DNA from: Prevotella sp. P5-50
GTDB lineage: Bacteria; Bacteroidota; Bacteroidia; Bacteroidales; Bacteroidaceae
Direction: 5' to 3'
Length of the DNA: 64,000 bases
Assembly: GCF_002251295.1 (NCBI RefSeq)
Contig: NZ_NPJA01000033.1
Span: forward strand, 186,001-250,000
Shown: positions 33,711 to 42,426 of the stretch, piece by piece
Layout: each line of letters starts with the position of its first letter
Position numbering within the stretch: position 1 is the first letter of the stretch
Program-made: the position numbers and the translations under genes
The notes under the pieces: model-generated
What the model saw: only the letters and a program-made list of their open reading frames with translations
The model's database searches: none
Told to the model about the DNA's origin: nothing

Positions 33711-36014
33711 TTAGAATTTCAGCGATGCTGAGAATTCTACAGTAAATGGACGGAGATAACTACCTGTCATGATTTGATTCTTAATACCCTTGGCTTCATC
33801 CTTGGTAATAAGTTCGGCACCGGCAATACTGCCTTTAGCACCAGTCTGATTGAGGAAGTTTACTACTGTACAGCCAAGTGCGAGGCGCTTGGTGGCCTGC
33901 CAGTTGATACCGCCAAAGGTTTCCCAGTGACCGTTGAAGTAATATGCCTCGTTGATATTGGCATAGGTCTTGCTAAAGTAACGGAAACTGGTCCAGAGCT
34001 TGATATTCTTGGTTATCATATAGCTAGGATCCAATTCTATAAGTACCTGAGGAATCTCAGCAACAATATTGCCTGTGGCATTGATTGTACCAATATAGCC
34101 ATCGTTGAAAGTTACAGAGGTTTCAAACTTCTTGTAGGTAGGTTTCTGATAAGTGAAGAGGAAGTGGAAATCAAATCCTTTGAAAGGATGAGCCACTGCA
34201 TCAGTTGTCCAGCCCCAAGTCTGGATATCGTATGCCAAAGGTGCTGCCTTGATTTCACTGCCATGTTGCAAATTGAGCGTTGAGTTATTGTTCGTCTTTG
34301 AAATGTATGAGAACAACGAGGTCAGACTTAACCATGAATTGTTATAATAGATTCCTGCACGTCCCAGTGGCACTGAGATCTTATCGGTATTAGGCAATGT
34401 TGCTGGTGCGAATGCCTCAAACTTAGGATGCTGCACGATATAAGTAAAATCGCCAGTGAATCCAAACTTATTGGTCAACTTATAAGTTGCTGCCAGCGAG
34501 AAATCGTAGTTCACCCAGTTGTAGTTCAAATCTACAGGAGCTATCTTGGTTCCATCAGCGGCTGTAGCACCGAGATGATAGTCAGCAAAACGACCGACAA
34601 ACTCACCCTGAGCATTCTTCACTGCTGCATTCTCACCCTTCAGTTTCTGCCATTCCAAGCGAGCACCATAGTAGAGATTCAATTTCTTGGTCACATCCCA
34701 ATCGTGGGTAAAATAGAGTGCCAATTTATTTTCACTTCCCTTATAATATTCTGAAGCGTTCTTGTTGAAGTCATAGAAATAACTGTTGCGCTGGTTGGCA
34801 TCCCATACACGAACGGCATAACTGCCATCTGCTGGCACGCTCTGATCGTACATGGTTGTGTTTGAGCAATAGTCGATATGATAAAACCACTCGTTGATGC
34901 CCAATCGAAGGGTTGAATTGCGGAACTTCTTAGAAAGTTCAGAAGTAAAGAGAGCCTCGTCGATGGTTCCGGCATTGAGACATGACATGCGGGTCTGGAC
35001 ATACTGTCCGTCGTAGGCCTGAGTCTTGTCGTCAATATCGCGATACATATATTGATATCTGCCTTGGTTGTCATCGCTCTTCAAGTCGATAATAGCCATA
35101 GGAGTCTGAAACACCATGGCACCACGAGAGTGGTCATATTTCAAAGTAGCCTTCCAATTCAAGCCATTGTCAAACCGATAAGTGTTCATCAGTGTCACCT
35201 CACTGGCTTTATTCAAGCAAGCATCGTAGAGTGTGGTCTGTTCCAACTCTCCTGTACGCATATTGCGATAGGTCATATTGTTATCTGTGGGAAGATAAGA
35301 AGTAGTACCGAGTTTGAATTTGCCATACTCTTTCACGCTGCCATCACCCACATAGACAAAGGGAGCACTCTGAGTGGCATAGTTATATACATTATGGCTG
35401 TTGGCATATTTGTACATAGCGGTAAATTCACCACGGTTGCCGTTATAGCGTTTAGTAAGGAGTGCCTTATAGATTTGAGTGCGGTCTTGATAAGGAGTGG
35501 ATTTGATTTTGAAGGTTCCCGGATCGAAATCCTGATACATATTCATACTATAGTACCAGTCTTTACCCAAGTCGCCATTCATATTCAAAGAGAATTCTTG
35601 CAGTCCGAAATGGTTGCTCTTATAGTTCAACGTACCATTGAATCCCTTTTGTCCCTTCTGGGTAAATGAATTGACTGCATAACCGATATTACCGGTGGTG
35701 ATGGCTGTTTCGGCTATTTTGAGCAATCCTTGGTGACTCAAACTGGCATCACCGCGCCAAATAGTGTTAACTGAATGGGGATTGGTGGCATAGGTGACAG
35801 GCAAACCGTTCTCCAACACATTGACATCGGCAGAGGGAAGTCCGATTTGAATCTCACGTGGACCATTAGCACTGGCAGCATTGAGCATTACATTGCGGTT
35901 GCCTTCCTCTTTGGCATTGGCATTGTCGTCTTGCGCAAAAACTGCCGCTACATTTAATAATGAAATTGTAAGCACTGTGACGGTTGCAAATTTACCATTG
36001 AATAAGGTGTTCAT
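33711..36014 (-). CDS. Outer-membrane TonB-dependent-receptor-like barrel of the fructan locus
   Basis: A 767-residue protein. After a signal peptide (VTVLTISLLNVAAVFAQ) and a short acidic/Asn-rich segment, a plug-like stretch is seen (about 50-130: PREIQIGLPSADVNVLENGLP, WRGDASLSHQGLLKIA). A large barrel of about 600 residues rich in aromatic strands follows and ends in FTVEFSASLKF. The plug is shorter than usual and I see neither a carboxypeptidase-like N-terminal domain nor an obvious TonB box, so it is not a SusC. No SusD follows. I start at the ATG at 36014, which gives a clean signal peptide; an in-frame start at 36041 adds nine residues. It probably imports fructose-containing oligosaccharides. 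Confidence 0.8.
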   Translation of the reverse strand: MNTLFNGKFATVTVLTISLLNVAAVFAQDDNANAKEEGNRNVMLNAASANGPREIQIGLPSADVNVLENGLPVTYATNPHSVNTIWRGDASLSHQGLLKIAETAITTGNIGYAVNSFTQKGQKGFNGTLNYKSNHFGLQEFSLNMNGDLGKDWYYSMNMYQDFDPGTFKIKSTPYQDRTQIYKALLTKRYNGNRGEFTAMYKYANSHNVYNYATQSAPFVYVGDGSVKEYGKFKLGTTSYLPTDNNMTYRNMRTGELEQTTLYDACLNKASEVTLMNTYRFDNGLNWKATLKYDHSRGAMVFQTPMAIIDLKSDDNQGRYQYMYRDIDDKTQAYDGQYVQTRMSCLNAGTIDEALFTSELSKKFRNSTLRLGINEWFYHIDYCSNTTMYDQSVPADGSYAVRVWDANQRNSYFYDFNKNASEYYKGSENKLALYFTHDWDVTKKLNLYYGARLEWQKLKGENAAVKNAQGEFVGRFADYHLGATAADGTKIAPVDLNYNWVNYDFSLAATYKLTNKFGFTGDFTYIVQHPKFEAFAPATLPNTDKISVPLGRAGIYYNNSWLSLTSLFSYISKTNNNSTLNLQHGSEIKAAPLAYDIQTWGWTTDAVAHPFKGFDFHFLFTYQKPTYKKFETSVTFNDGYIGTINATGNIVAEIPQVLIELDPSYMITKNIKLWTSFRYFSKTYANINEAYYFNGHWETFGGINWQATKRLALGCTVVNFLNQTGAKGSIAGAELITKDEAKGIKNQIMTGSYLRPFTVEFSASLKF

Positions 36015-36113
36015 AATCGTTACGTTTTTTATTGTTAGCATTGTTGTTTGATTTCTGCTGCAAATTTACGATACGAATAGAACACCGTACATAAAAATCA
36101 TTTCATCGGATAC

Positions 36114-36161
36114 AAAAAATCGTTCATGGTAACATTTTTATTAGTCCATGAACGATTTTTA
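36114..36161 (-). terminator. Terminator between the hybrid sensor and receptor genes
   Basis: A perfect 15-bp inverted repeat: AAAAATCGTTCATGG (36115-36129) and CCATGAACGATTTTT (36146-36160) with a 16-nt spacer. On the minus strand it ends in a T-tract, after the sensor gene (stop at 36212). It lies 100 bp upstream of the receptor start, so it could also serve as an operator. Confidence 0.7.
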
Positions 36162-36211
36162 TCATTAAATACCAACTTTAATGCATGGTTTTCATATAGT
36201 TACAACCAACC

Positions 36212-39010
36212 CTACCCTACTTCACCAGGTAACATACCATATTCATCTTTGAAACATTTGGTGAAATAAGACGGTGCTGAGAAACCTACTTCATAGGCAA
36301 CTTCTGCTATACTCATGCTACGACTCTCCAAGAGGCGCTTGGCCTTATAGAGCCTTGCCTTGCGCATCAGGTCAACAACCGAAGAACCTGTCATGGCCTT
36401 CACCTTGCGATAAAGTTGTACACGGCTCAAACCGATTTCCCTACCAATATCTTCAACACCAAACTCACTGCGCGAGAGATTTGACTGAATAATATGGTGC
36501 AACTGTTTCATAAACTGTTTATCGCGATCATCCATGGACGATTGGTCTATCGTCTGTTCATCGGCCTGCGTAATATCCTTGAACAGCGACTTCAACAATC
36601 GGCGTTGCTTCAACAGATTGTTGATACGAGCAAGAAGCACCTTACTATGGAATGGCTTGGTGATATAGGAGTCTGCCCCATGCTCATAACCCTCTGCTCG
36701 CTGTTCTTCCAGATTCTTTGCTGTCAGCATGATGACGGGAATATGCGATGTAGCAGTATTGGTCTTCAAACGTTCGGTAAATTCGAGACCGTCCATAACG
36801 GGCATCATCACATCGCATACTACTAAATCGGGTACTTCCTTTATTGCCACATCAAGACCTTCCTTGCCATCAGCTGCTTCCAATACAAAGTAATCGTCCT
36901 GCAACAAAGTACGTTCATACTGACGGATGTCATTATTGTCGTCTATAATTAATAATGTGGGACGGTCGGTATCGGGATTTACCAATTGCTGAACCTTGCC
37001 CTGCAGTTTGTCTCCGTCATCAATATACTGCATGCTACTCTCATCAACAGCTATGTTACCTTCTGACTCTTCTGGTTCCACTTCACCTTCTTGGGTAAGA
37101 GGCAGAACCACAATAAAGTCGGCACCCTTGCCACTTTCACTCTCCACCCATACTTCACCATGATGCAATTCCACAAAGGATTTGACCAATGCCAATCCTA
37201 TGCCTGTACCGCTGGCGGCACCCTGGGCTTGGAAGAAACGTTCAAATACCTGCGTTACCTCTTCACGTGCAATGCCCTTTCCTGTATCTTTCACATCGAT
37301 GCGCAATGCATCAGGAGTTTCTGCATCACAAAGCGAAACAAATATGTTGCCACCAGACGGGGTATATTTCAAGGCATTACTCAGGAGATTGAATACTATA
37401 CGTGCCACTTTCTCTTTATCGGCAATGATGGTCGGTGAAGCTTTAAAGCCTTCGGTGTTGAAGTGGAGTTGGATATTCTTGCGCTCTGCCGTCAGTCGGA
37501 AGTCATCAACCCATAAGGTCATAGCCTCTACAATATTGAAACGATTGAGCGTCAATGTCATTTTTCCATTTTGTATCTTTCGGAAATCGAGAATAGAACC
37601 TACGAGTTGCTGTAATGCCAATGCGTTGCGCTTCACCATACCAAGTAGTTCCCTACTACGTCCCTTGATATTGTGATCATCAAGCAACATTTCCACCGGA
37701 TCAGCTATCAAAGTCAATGGTGTACGGAGTTCATGACTGATATTGGTAAAGAATACCAAGCGCGAATGGGTCAACTCCATCACCTCATCGTTGAGTCGTT
37801 TCAGTTCATCGTTCTTATCTTCCAATTCCCCATTCATGCGCTTCAATTCATCATTGGCATTGGCAAGTTTCTCATTGAGTCGAGTCTTGACAATATAACT
37901 TCTGAATATCAACGTAGAAGCAATAATACATACCAGTAGGAAAAGTCCCAAGCTCATCAACAGAACCTTTTGGGCATTATAATCCGATAGATATTTATCT
38001 ACTTGATGGTGGAGCGTTCTTAGTTTGTGCGTTTGCCGTTCGGCATCTCTTGCCTCCATAAGGGTGAGTTCGGCATTTGCTTTAGTAATGATGGAAGAGC
38101 TTAGGTAATTATCACGCTGATAAGGTTGATGGTTTAGTATCGTCAAAGCCAATGCAATGACCTCATCGCCTTTGGTGGGATAGAGATAGGATGCTTCAAA
38201 CACACCATCGCGCACCAATTCCAAGCCTCCGCCTTCGGTAGCCATGCCATCCACACCAGTATATTTATAATTGCGGTTAACGCCCATTTGTCTGGCTGCC
38301 ACATAGGCCCCCCATGCCAATCGGTCGTTATGAGCAAACACATAATCGAAATTCTGTGTCTGTTGGAGAATACGTTTCATGGCCTTTATACCACTTTCTT
38401 CCTTCCAATCACCACCTTCTGAGGCTACAAGATGAATATCAGGATAGTGTTTGACAGCATCCATAAAACCACGATGACGCTCTATGGCAGGTGAAGAACC
38501 CTCCGATCCTCGGATTTCCACGATGCGCCCCTTGCCATGAAGCTGTTGTGCGATGAAAGTACCCATCGACTTGCCAATAACATAATTGTCACACCCGATG
38601 AATGCGGTATATTTGTCGGAATTGGTTTTGCGGTCATATAGAATAACAGGAATACCTCTGTCATAGGCACGTTCTACAGCCTTTGATATGGCACTCAACT
38701 GATTTGGTGAAACAATCAACAAATCCACGCCTTCATCAACAAACTGGTTGATTTGCTTATTCTGCAATACATTGTCATCGTTGGATGAAGCAAGTTTCAC
38801 CATAATGGAATCATTGAGATACTCTCCCGTTTTCAATTCTTCGTTGAGTTTGTCGCGCCAAACATCTTCTGAACATTGAGATACAGCTATTACAAACTTT
38901 TTATCAGGTTTTCCACAACCCACAACTATAGCGACAAGCAGTAAGAGTGCCAGTCTGAATGTACGGGCAACAGGATACATCAGAAATTTATAAGCTGGTA
39001 TAAGTTTCAT
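36212..39010 (-). CDS. Hybrid two-component system with periplasmic sugar-binding-protein sensor (BT1754-like)
   Basis: A 932-residue one-protein signalling system (ATG at 39010). Lipoprotein-like N-terminus (LLLLVAIVVGCGKPDKKF), a periplasmic-binding-protein domain (about 35-315: FVIAVSQCSEDVWRDKLNEE, IVEIRGSEGSSPAIERHRGF), a membrane helix (about 350-372) and a coiled-coil linker. Then HisKA (FFTNISHELRTPLTL, about 425), the HATPase domain (FNLLSNALKYTP, GTGIGLALVKSFVELHHG), a receiver domain (LLIIDDNNDIRQYE, CDVMMPVMDG) and a C-terminal AraC helix-turn-helix (LSRVQLYRKVKAM, VAYEVGFSAPSYFTKCF). In Bacteroides the equivalent BT1754 binds fructose and induces the fructan locus. Here it probably activates the receptor, GH32, importer and kinase genes. 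Confidence 0.93.
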   Translation of the reverse strand: MKLIPAYKFLMYPVARTFRLALLLLVAIVVGCGKPDKKFVIAVSQCSEDVWRDKLNEELKTGEYLNDSIMVKLASSNDDNVLQNKQINQFVDEGVDLLIVSPNQLSAISKAVERAYDRGIPVILYDRKTNSDKYTAFIGCDNYVIGKSMGTFIAQQLHGKGRIVEIRGSEGSSPAIERHRGFMDAVKHYPDIHLVASEGGDWKEESGIKAMKRILQQTQNFDYVFAHNDRLAWGAYVAARQMGVNRNYKYTGVDGMATEGGGLELVRDGVFEASYLYPTKGDEVIALALTILNHQPYQRDNYLSSSIITKANAELTLMEARDAERQTHKLRTLHHQVDKYLSDYNAQKVLLMSLGLFLLVCIIASTLIFRSYIVKTRLNEKLANANDELKRMNGELEDKNDELKRLNDEVMELTHSRLVFFTNISHELRTPLTLIADPVEMLLDDHNIKGRSRELLGMVKRNALALQQLVGSILDFRKIQNGKMTLTLNRFNIVEAMTLWVDDFRLTAERKNIQLHFNTEGFKASPTIIADKEKVARIVFNLLSNALKYTPSGGNIFVSLCDAETPDALRIDVKDTGKGIAREEVTQVFERFFQAQGAASGTGIGLALVKSFVELHHGEVWVESESGKGADFIVVLPLTQEGEVEPEESEGNIAVDESSMQYIDDGDKLQGKVQQLVNPDTDRPTLLIIDDNNDIRQYERTLLQDDYFVLEAADGKEGLDVAIKEVPDLVVCDVMMPVMDGLEFTERLKTNTATSHIPVIMLTAKNLEEQRAEGYEHGADSYITKPFHSKVLLARINNLLKQRRLLKSLFKDITQADEQTIDQSSMDDRDKQFMKQLHHIIQSNLSRSEFGVEDIGREIGLSRVQLYRKVKAMTGSSVVDLMRKARLYKAKRLLESRSMSIAEVAYEVGFSAPSYFTKCFKDEYGMLPGEVG

Positions 39011-39418
39011 ATAATGAATATCTATAGAGAGGTCTAACCGCTTGCAAATATACACTATTCTCGTGTTATTGCCAAAAAAAAAGCATACATTTTAATCTAT
39101 AAAAATCAAAACACGTCATATCTTTACGTCACAATACCCTATTCATATACGCATATAAAGAAAGCAACAAAGCAGGAAAACAATGCAATAATAGCTTGCA
39201 GACAGCTTGGCGTATGATTTATTATATATATAATGTACGCGCACGTGCGAACTGTAAATCAACATGTTTATATATTTCCAAACAGTATCAGCCCGATTGG
39301 GTTACAACCAAATAATCGATTCTGATTAAATAGCCGGAGCCCCATCATTGATATAATGACAGGGCTTCGACAGGATGGCTATTCAGAGGATTAACTCCAT
39401 ATGGGTGTTGCCGGTTGA
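39011..39418. other. Intergenic region upstream of the hybrid sensor
   Basis: 408 bp. The minus-strand promoter of the sensor is visible: TTTG (39076-39073), a 20-bp spacer and TATATTTG (39052-39045). The centre holds an AT-rich stretch and a GCACGTGC palindrome (39241-39248). Near 39336-39368 a GC-stemmed hairpin (GAGCCCC paired with GGGCTTC plus an inner ATCATT/AATGA helix) lies 51 bp after the Crp/Fnr stop codon and probably terminates that gene. Confidence 0.55.
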
Positions 39419-40012
39419 TTACAGCAAGGCCGATGTACGAACACGACTCAAGGTCTCTGGAGTCATCTGCAAATAACTCGCGATATAGACCAATGGAGCG
39501 CGTAGTACCAATTGCGGACTTTCCTTCACCAACTTGGCATAACGGTCCTGTGCAGTCTCGAAGCGCAGCATATCTGCATGCTTCTGAGAGATGATGAGCG
39601 ACTCTTCCAATATCTTACGATAGAGCATCTGAATATTGACATTCTTAATAGCCTCTTGCTCAAGCGCAGCCTTTGGCAATGCATAGATGATAGTGGGTTC
39701 AAGAGCAACAATCTGCTGTTTCGACGGTTCCTCATGAAACAAACTTTCGATAGCCATACAGATTGTGTTTTCTGTTGCCATATATTCGGTCAACTCTTTA
39801 CCATTTTTATGATAGAACTGTCGCACCAGTCCCTTGACAATCCAGAAGATATTTTTGCATACCTCCCCTTCGCGCAGAATGTATTCACCCTTCTGAAATT
39901 TCATTGGAACCAATATACCTTCCAGCATATCGAGTTCGTCATGTGTCATCGTACTGTATCGACGTGCCAGTTCACGAGCCACATCACGTGGCGTCAGTCC
40001 AATATTAGTCAT
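39419..40012 (-). CDS. Crp/Fnr-family transcriptional regulator
   Basis: A 197-residue protein with an N-terminal cyclic-nucleotide-binding-type beta-roll (about 30-130: MKFQKGEYILREGEVCKNIFWIVKGLVRQFY) and a C-terminal helix-turn-helix (about 150-197: APLVYIASYLQMTPETLSRVRTSAL). The Gly and Glu of the roll are present, but the Fnr cysteines and the canonical cAMP pocket (RGEL...) are not, so the signal is unknown. Proteins of this shape are numerous in Bacteroidetes, often regulating respiration or redox genes. It is 48 bp from lepA on the same strand, which is upstream in transcription order. Residue 65 in VRQFYHKNGKELTEYMA follows the family pattern. Confidence 0.88.
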   Translation of the reverse strand: MTNIGLTPRDVARELARRYSTMTHDELDMLEGILVPMKFQKGEYILREGEVCKNIFWIVKGLVRQFYHKNGKELTEYMATENTICMAIESLFHEEPSKQQIVALEPTIIYALPKAALEQEAIKNVNIQMLYRKILEESLIISQKHADMLRFETAQDRYAKLVKESPQLVLRAPLVYIASYLQMTPETLSRVRTSALL

Positions 40013-40060
40013 CGTTTTTGGCTTTTATTATATGAGTTAAGATTTTTATTTGTTCGTTAG

Positions 40061-41842
40061 TTAGTCTAACTTCAGCACAGCAAGGAAAGCTTTCTGTGGC
40101 ACTTCCACATTGCCAATTTGTTTCATGCGTTTCTTTCCTTTCTTCTGTTTTTCAAGCAGTTTGCGTTTTCGGCTCACGTCGCCTCCGTAACATTTAGCTG
40201 TCACATCCTTGCGCACACACTTAATGGTTTCGCGGGCAACAATCTTGGCTCCGATGGCTGCCTGAATGGCAATATCAAACTGTTGACGAGGAATAAGTTC
40301 CTTAAGTTTCTCACACATACGTCGTCCAAAGGATACGGCATTATCCTGATGGGTCAGCGTTGAGAGTGCATCGACTGGTTCACCATTGAGCAAGATGTCA
40401 AGTTTCGCCAGTTTGGAAGGTCGGAAACAATCTACATGATAGTCGAATGAGGCATAACCCTTAGAGATAGACTTGAGTTTGTCGTAGAAGTCGATAACGA
40501 TTTCTCCCAATGGCAACATGAAATGCAGTTCCACACGATTACCACTGACATACTGCTGGTCTATCAGTTCACCACGTTTATCGAGACAAAGCGTCATGAT
40601 AGGGCCGATATAGTCGGCAGCAGTGATGATTGAAGCACGGATATAGGGTTCTTCGATATGGTCGATGAGCGTAGGTTCAGGCAATCCCGAAGGGTTGTGC
40701 ACCTCTTTCACTCCACCCTGCTTATCGTAGCACATATAGGTTACGTTGGGCACTGTGGTGATAACATCCATATTGAACTCGCGGTCGAGACGCTCCTGTA
40801 CAATCTCCATGTGCAACAAACCGAGGAATCCGCAACGGAATCCAAAGCCAAGGGCAATGGAGGTCTCAGGCATAAAGGTAAGTGAGGCATCGTTCAACTG
40901 CAGTTTCTCAAGAGAGGCACGCAAGTTCTCATAGTCAGTTGGATCAATGGGATAGACACCCGCAAACACCATGGGTTTCACTTCCTGGAATCCGGCAATA
41001 GCCTTTTCGCAAGGACGTGCCACATGAGTAATGGTATCGCCGACCTTCACCTCTTTAGAGTCTTTAATGCCACTGATGATATAGCCCACATCACCGGTAC
41101 GCAATTCGTTGCGTGGTATCATGTCCATTTTGAGCACACCTACCTCATCGGCTTCATATTCCATACCAGTATTAAAAAATTTCACTTTATCACCTTGACG
41201 GATAACACCGTTTTCAATCTTGAAATAGGCAATAATGCCACGGAAGGAATTAAACACCGAATCGAAGATCAAAGCCTGTAATGGTGCATCGGCATCGCCT
41301 TGCGGATGGGGAATACGTTCCACTACAGCGTCGAGAATCTGCTGTACTCCTTCACCTGTTTTTCCGCTTGCACGGATAATATCTTCTGGGTCACAACCAA
41401 TGAGATCAACAATTTCGTCTTCCACCTCATCGGGCATAGCCGAAGGCATATCTATTTTATTGATGACGGGAATAATCTCCAAATTATGGTCAATAGCCAT
41501 ATAGAGGTTTGAAATGGTCTGTGCCTGCACACCCTGTGTGGCATCTACCACAAGCAGAGCGCCCTCGCACGCGGCAATAGATCGCGATACCTCATAAGAG
41601 AAATCGACGTGTCCTGGAGTATCAATCAAATTGAGCACATATTGCTCTCCGCCATGCGAATATTCCATTTGGATTGCATGGCTCTTGATCGTTATACCAC
41701 GCTCTCGCTCCAAATCCATATCATCAAGCATCTGACCACCAGTAATCTGAATGGTCTTTGTATATTCAAGCATTCTGTCAGCCAGTGTTGACTTGCCATG
41801 ATCAATATGGGCAATAATGCAGAAGTTTCTTATATGTTTCAT
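40061..41842 (-). CDS. lepA: Elongation factor 4 (LepA), back-translocating ribosomal GTPase
   Basis: A 593-residue translational GTPase. G1 is HIDHGKST near residue 12, G2 ERERGITI, G3 IDTPGHVDF and G4 NKIDMP. The domain II, III and V core includes [23 protein letters not shown], and the LepA-specific C-terminus contains [18 protein letters not shown] and [26 protein letters not shown]. It is slightly shorter than E. coli LepA (599). I start at the ATG at 41842, where [19 protein letters not shown] begins as in homologues; the six upstream residues (start 41860) are unlikely. A -7-like TAACTTTG (minus, 41868-41875) precedes it. Confidence 0.98.
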   Translation of the reverse strand: MKHIRNFCIIAHIDHGKSTLADRMLEYTKTIQITGGQMLDDMDLERERGITIKSHAIQMEYSHGGEQYVLNLIDTPGHVDFSYEVSRSIAACEGALLVVDATQGVQAQTISNLYMAIDHNLEIIPVINKIDMPSAMPDEVEDEIVDLIGCDPEDIIRASGKTGEGVQQILDAVVERIPHPQGDADAPLQALIFDSVFNSFRGIIAYFKIENGVIRQGDKVKFFNTGMEYEADEVGVLKMDMIPRNELRTGDVGYIISGIKDSKEVKVGDTITHVARPCEKAIAGFQEVKPMVFAGVYPIDPTDYENLRASLEKLQLNDASLTFMPETSIALGFGFRCGFLGLLHMEIVQERLDREFNMDVITTVPNVTYMCYDKQGGVKEVHNPSGLPEPTLIDHIEEPYIRASIITAADYIGPIMTLCLDKRGELIDQQYVSGNRVELHFMLPLGEIVIDFYDKLKSISKGYASFDYHVDCFRPSKLAKLDILLNGEPVDALSTLTHQDNAVSFGRRMCEKLKELIPRQQFDIAIQAAIGAKIVARETIKCVRKDVTAKCYGGDVSRKRKLLEKQKKGKKRMKQIGNVEVPQKAFLAVLKLD

Positions 41843-42015
41843 TGTTTCGTTTACGTACAATTTTGTGCAAAGTTACGAAAAAAATATGAATAACACCCGA
41901 ACATTATACATTTTTATAGAGAATATTCTATGTTTCTTTACTATGTTCTTATTATTTCCGCCACACACAAACTGTTAATATATCATAATTCTTCGCATCA
42001 TCATAGTACTTTGTA

Positions 42016-42046
42016 TTGCAAGGTACTAATATTTTGCCTAACTTTG
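42016..42046 (+). promoter_or_regulatory. Promoter of the PadR-PspC operon
   Basis: TTGC (42016-42019) and TAACTTTG (42039-42046) with about 20 bp between them; the ATG lies 29 bp after the -7 box. Confidence 0.65.
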
Positions 42047-42075
42047 CATTCGAAATCATATAAACGCAATATAGT

Positions 42076-42426
42076 ATGAACATAGAGAATGCGAAATCAC
42101 AGATGCGAAAAGGTATGTTGGAGTACTGCGTACTGCTACTTCTGAAGCGCCGTCCATCGTACGCCAGCGATATTATTCAGCAACTGAAACAGGCAGAATT
42201 GCTTGTGGTGGAAGGGACGCTCTACCCTTTGCTGACTCGTTTGAAGAATGATAGACTCCTGCAATATCAATGGCAGGAATCGACCCAGGGACCTCCACGC
42301 AAATACTATGCTCTCAGTCCTGAGGGTGAAAAATTTCTCGAAGGCCTCGATCTCGCTTGGGCAGAACTCTCAGGCACTATCAATTATCTTAAAAACAATC
42401 ACCCCAATCTTTTAGAAGCAAAATGA
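42076..42426 (+). CDS. PadR-family transcriptional regulator
   Basis: A 116-residue winged-helix protein: a helical start (QMRKGMLEYCVLLLLKRRPSYASDIIQQLKQAELLVVEGTLYPLLTRLKNDRLLQYQWQES, about 8-70) with the PadR signature EGTLYPLLTRL, the wing (GPPRKYYALSPEGEKFL), and a C-terminal dimerisation helix. It overlaps the PspC gene by 4 bp (ATGA), a conserved pair in Bacteroidetes; by analogy it represses its own operon and derepresses under envelope stress or another signal. No DNA-binding site can be identified from this window alone. Confidence 0.93.
   Translation: MNIENAKSQMRKGMLEYCVLLLLKRRPSYASDIIQQLKQAELLVVEGTLYPLLTRLKNDRLLQYQWQESTQGPPRKYYALSPEGEKFLEGLDLAWAELSGTINYLKNNHPNLLEAK

Noticed and set aside
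39241..39248. GCACGTGC palindrome as a regulator site upstream of the hybrid sensor
   Set aside because: A single 8-bp palindrome far from the promoter boxes is not enough evidence.
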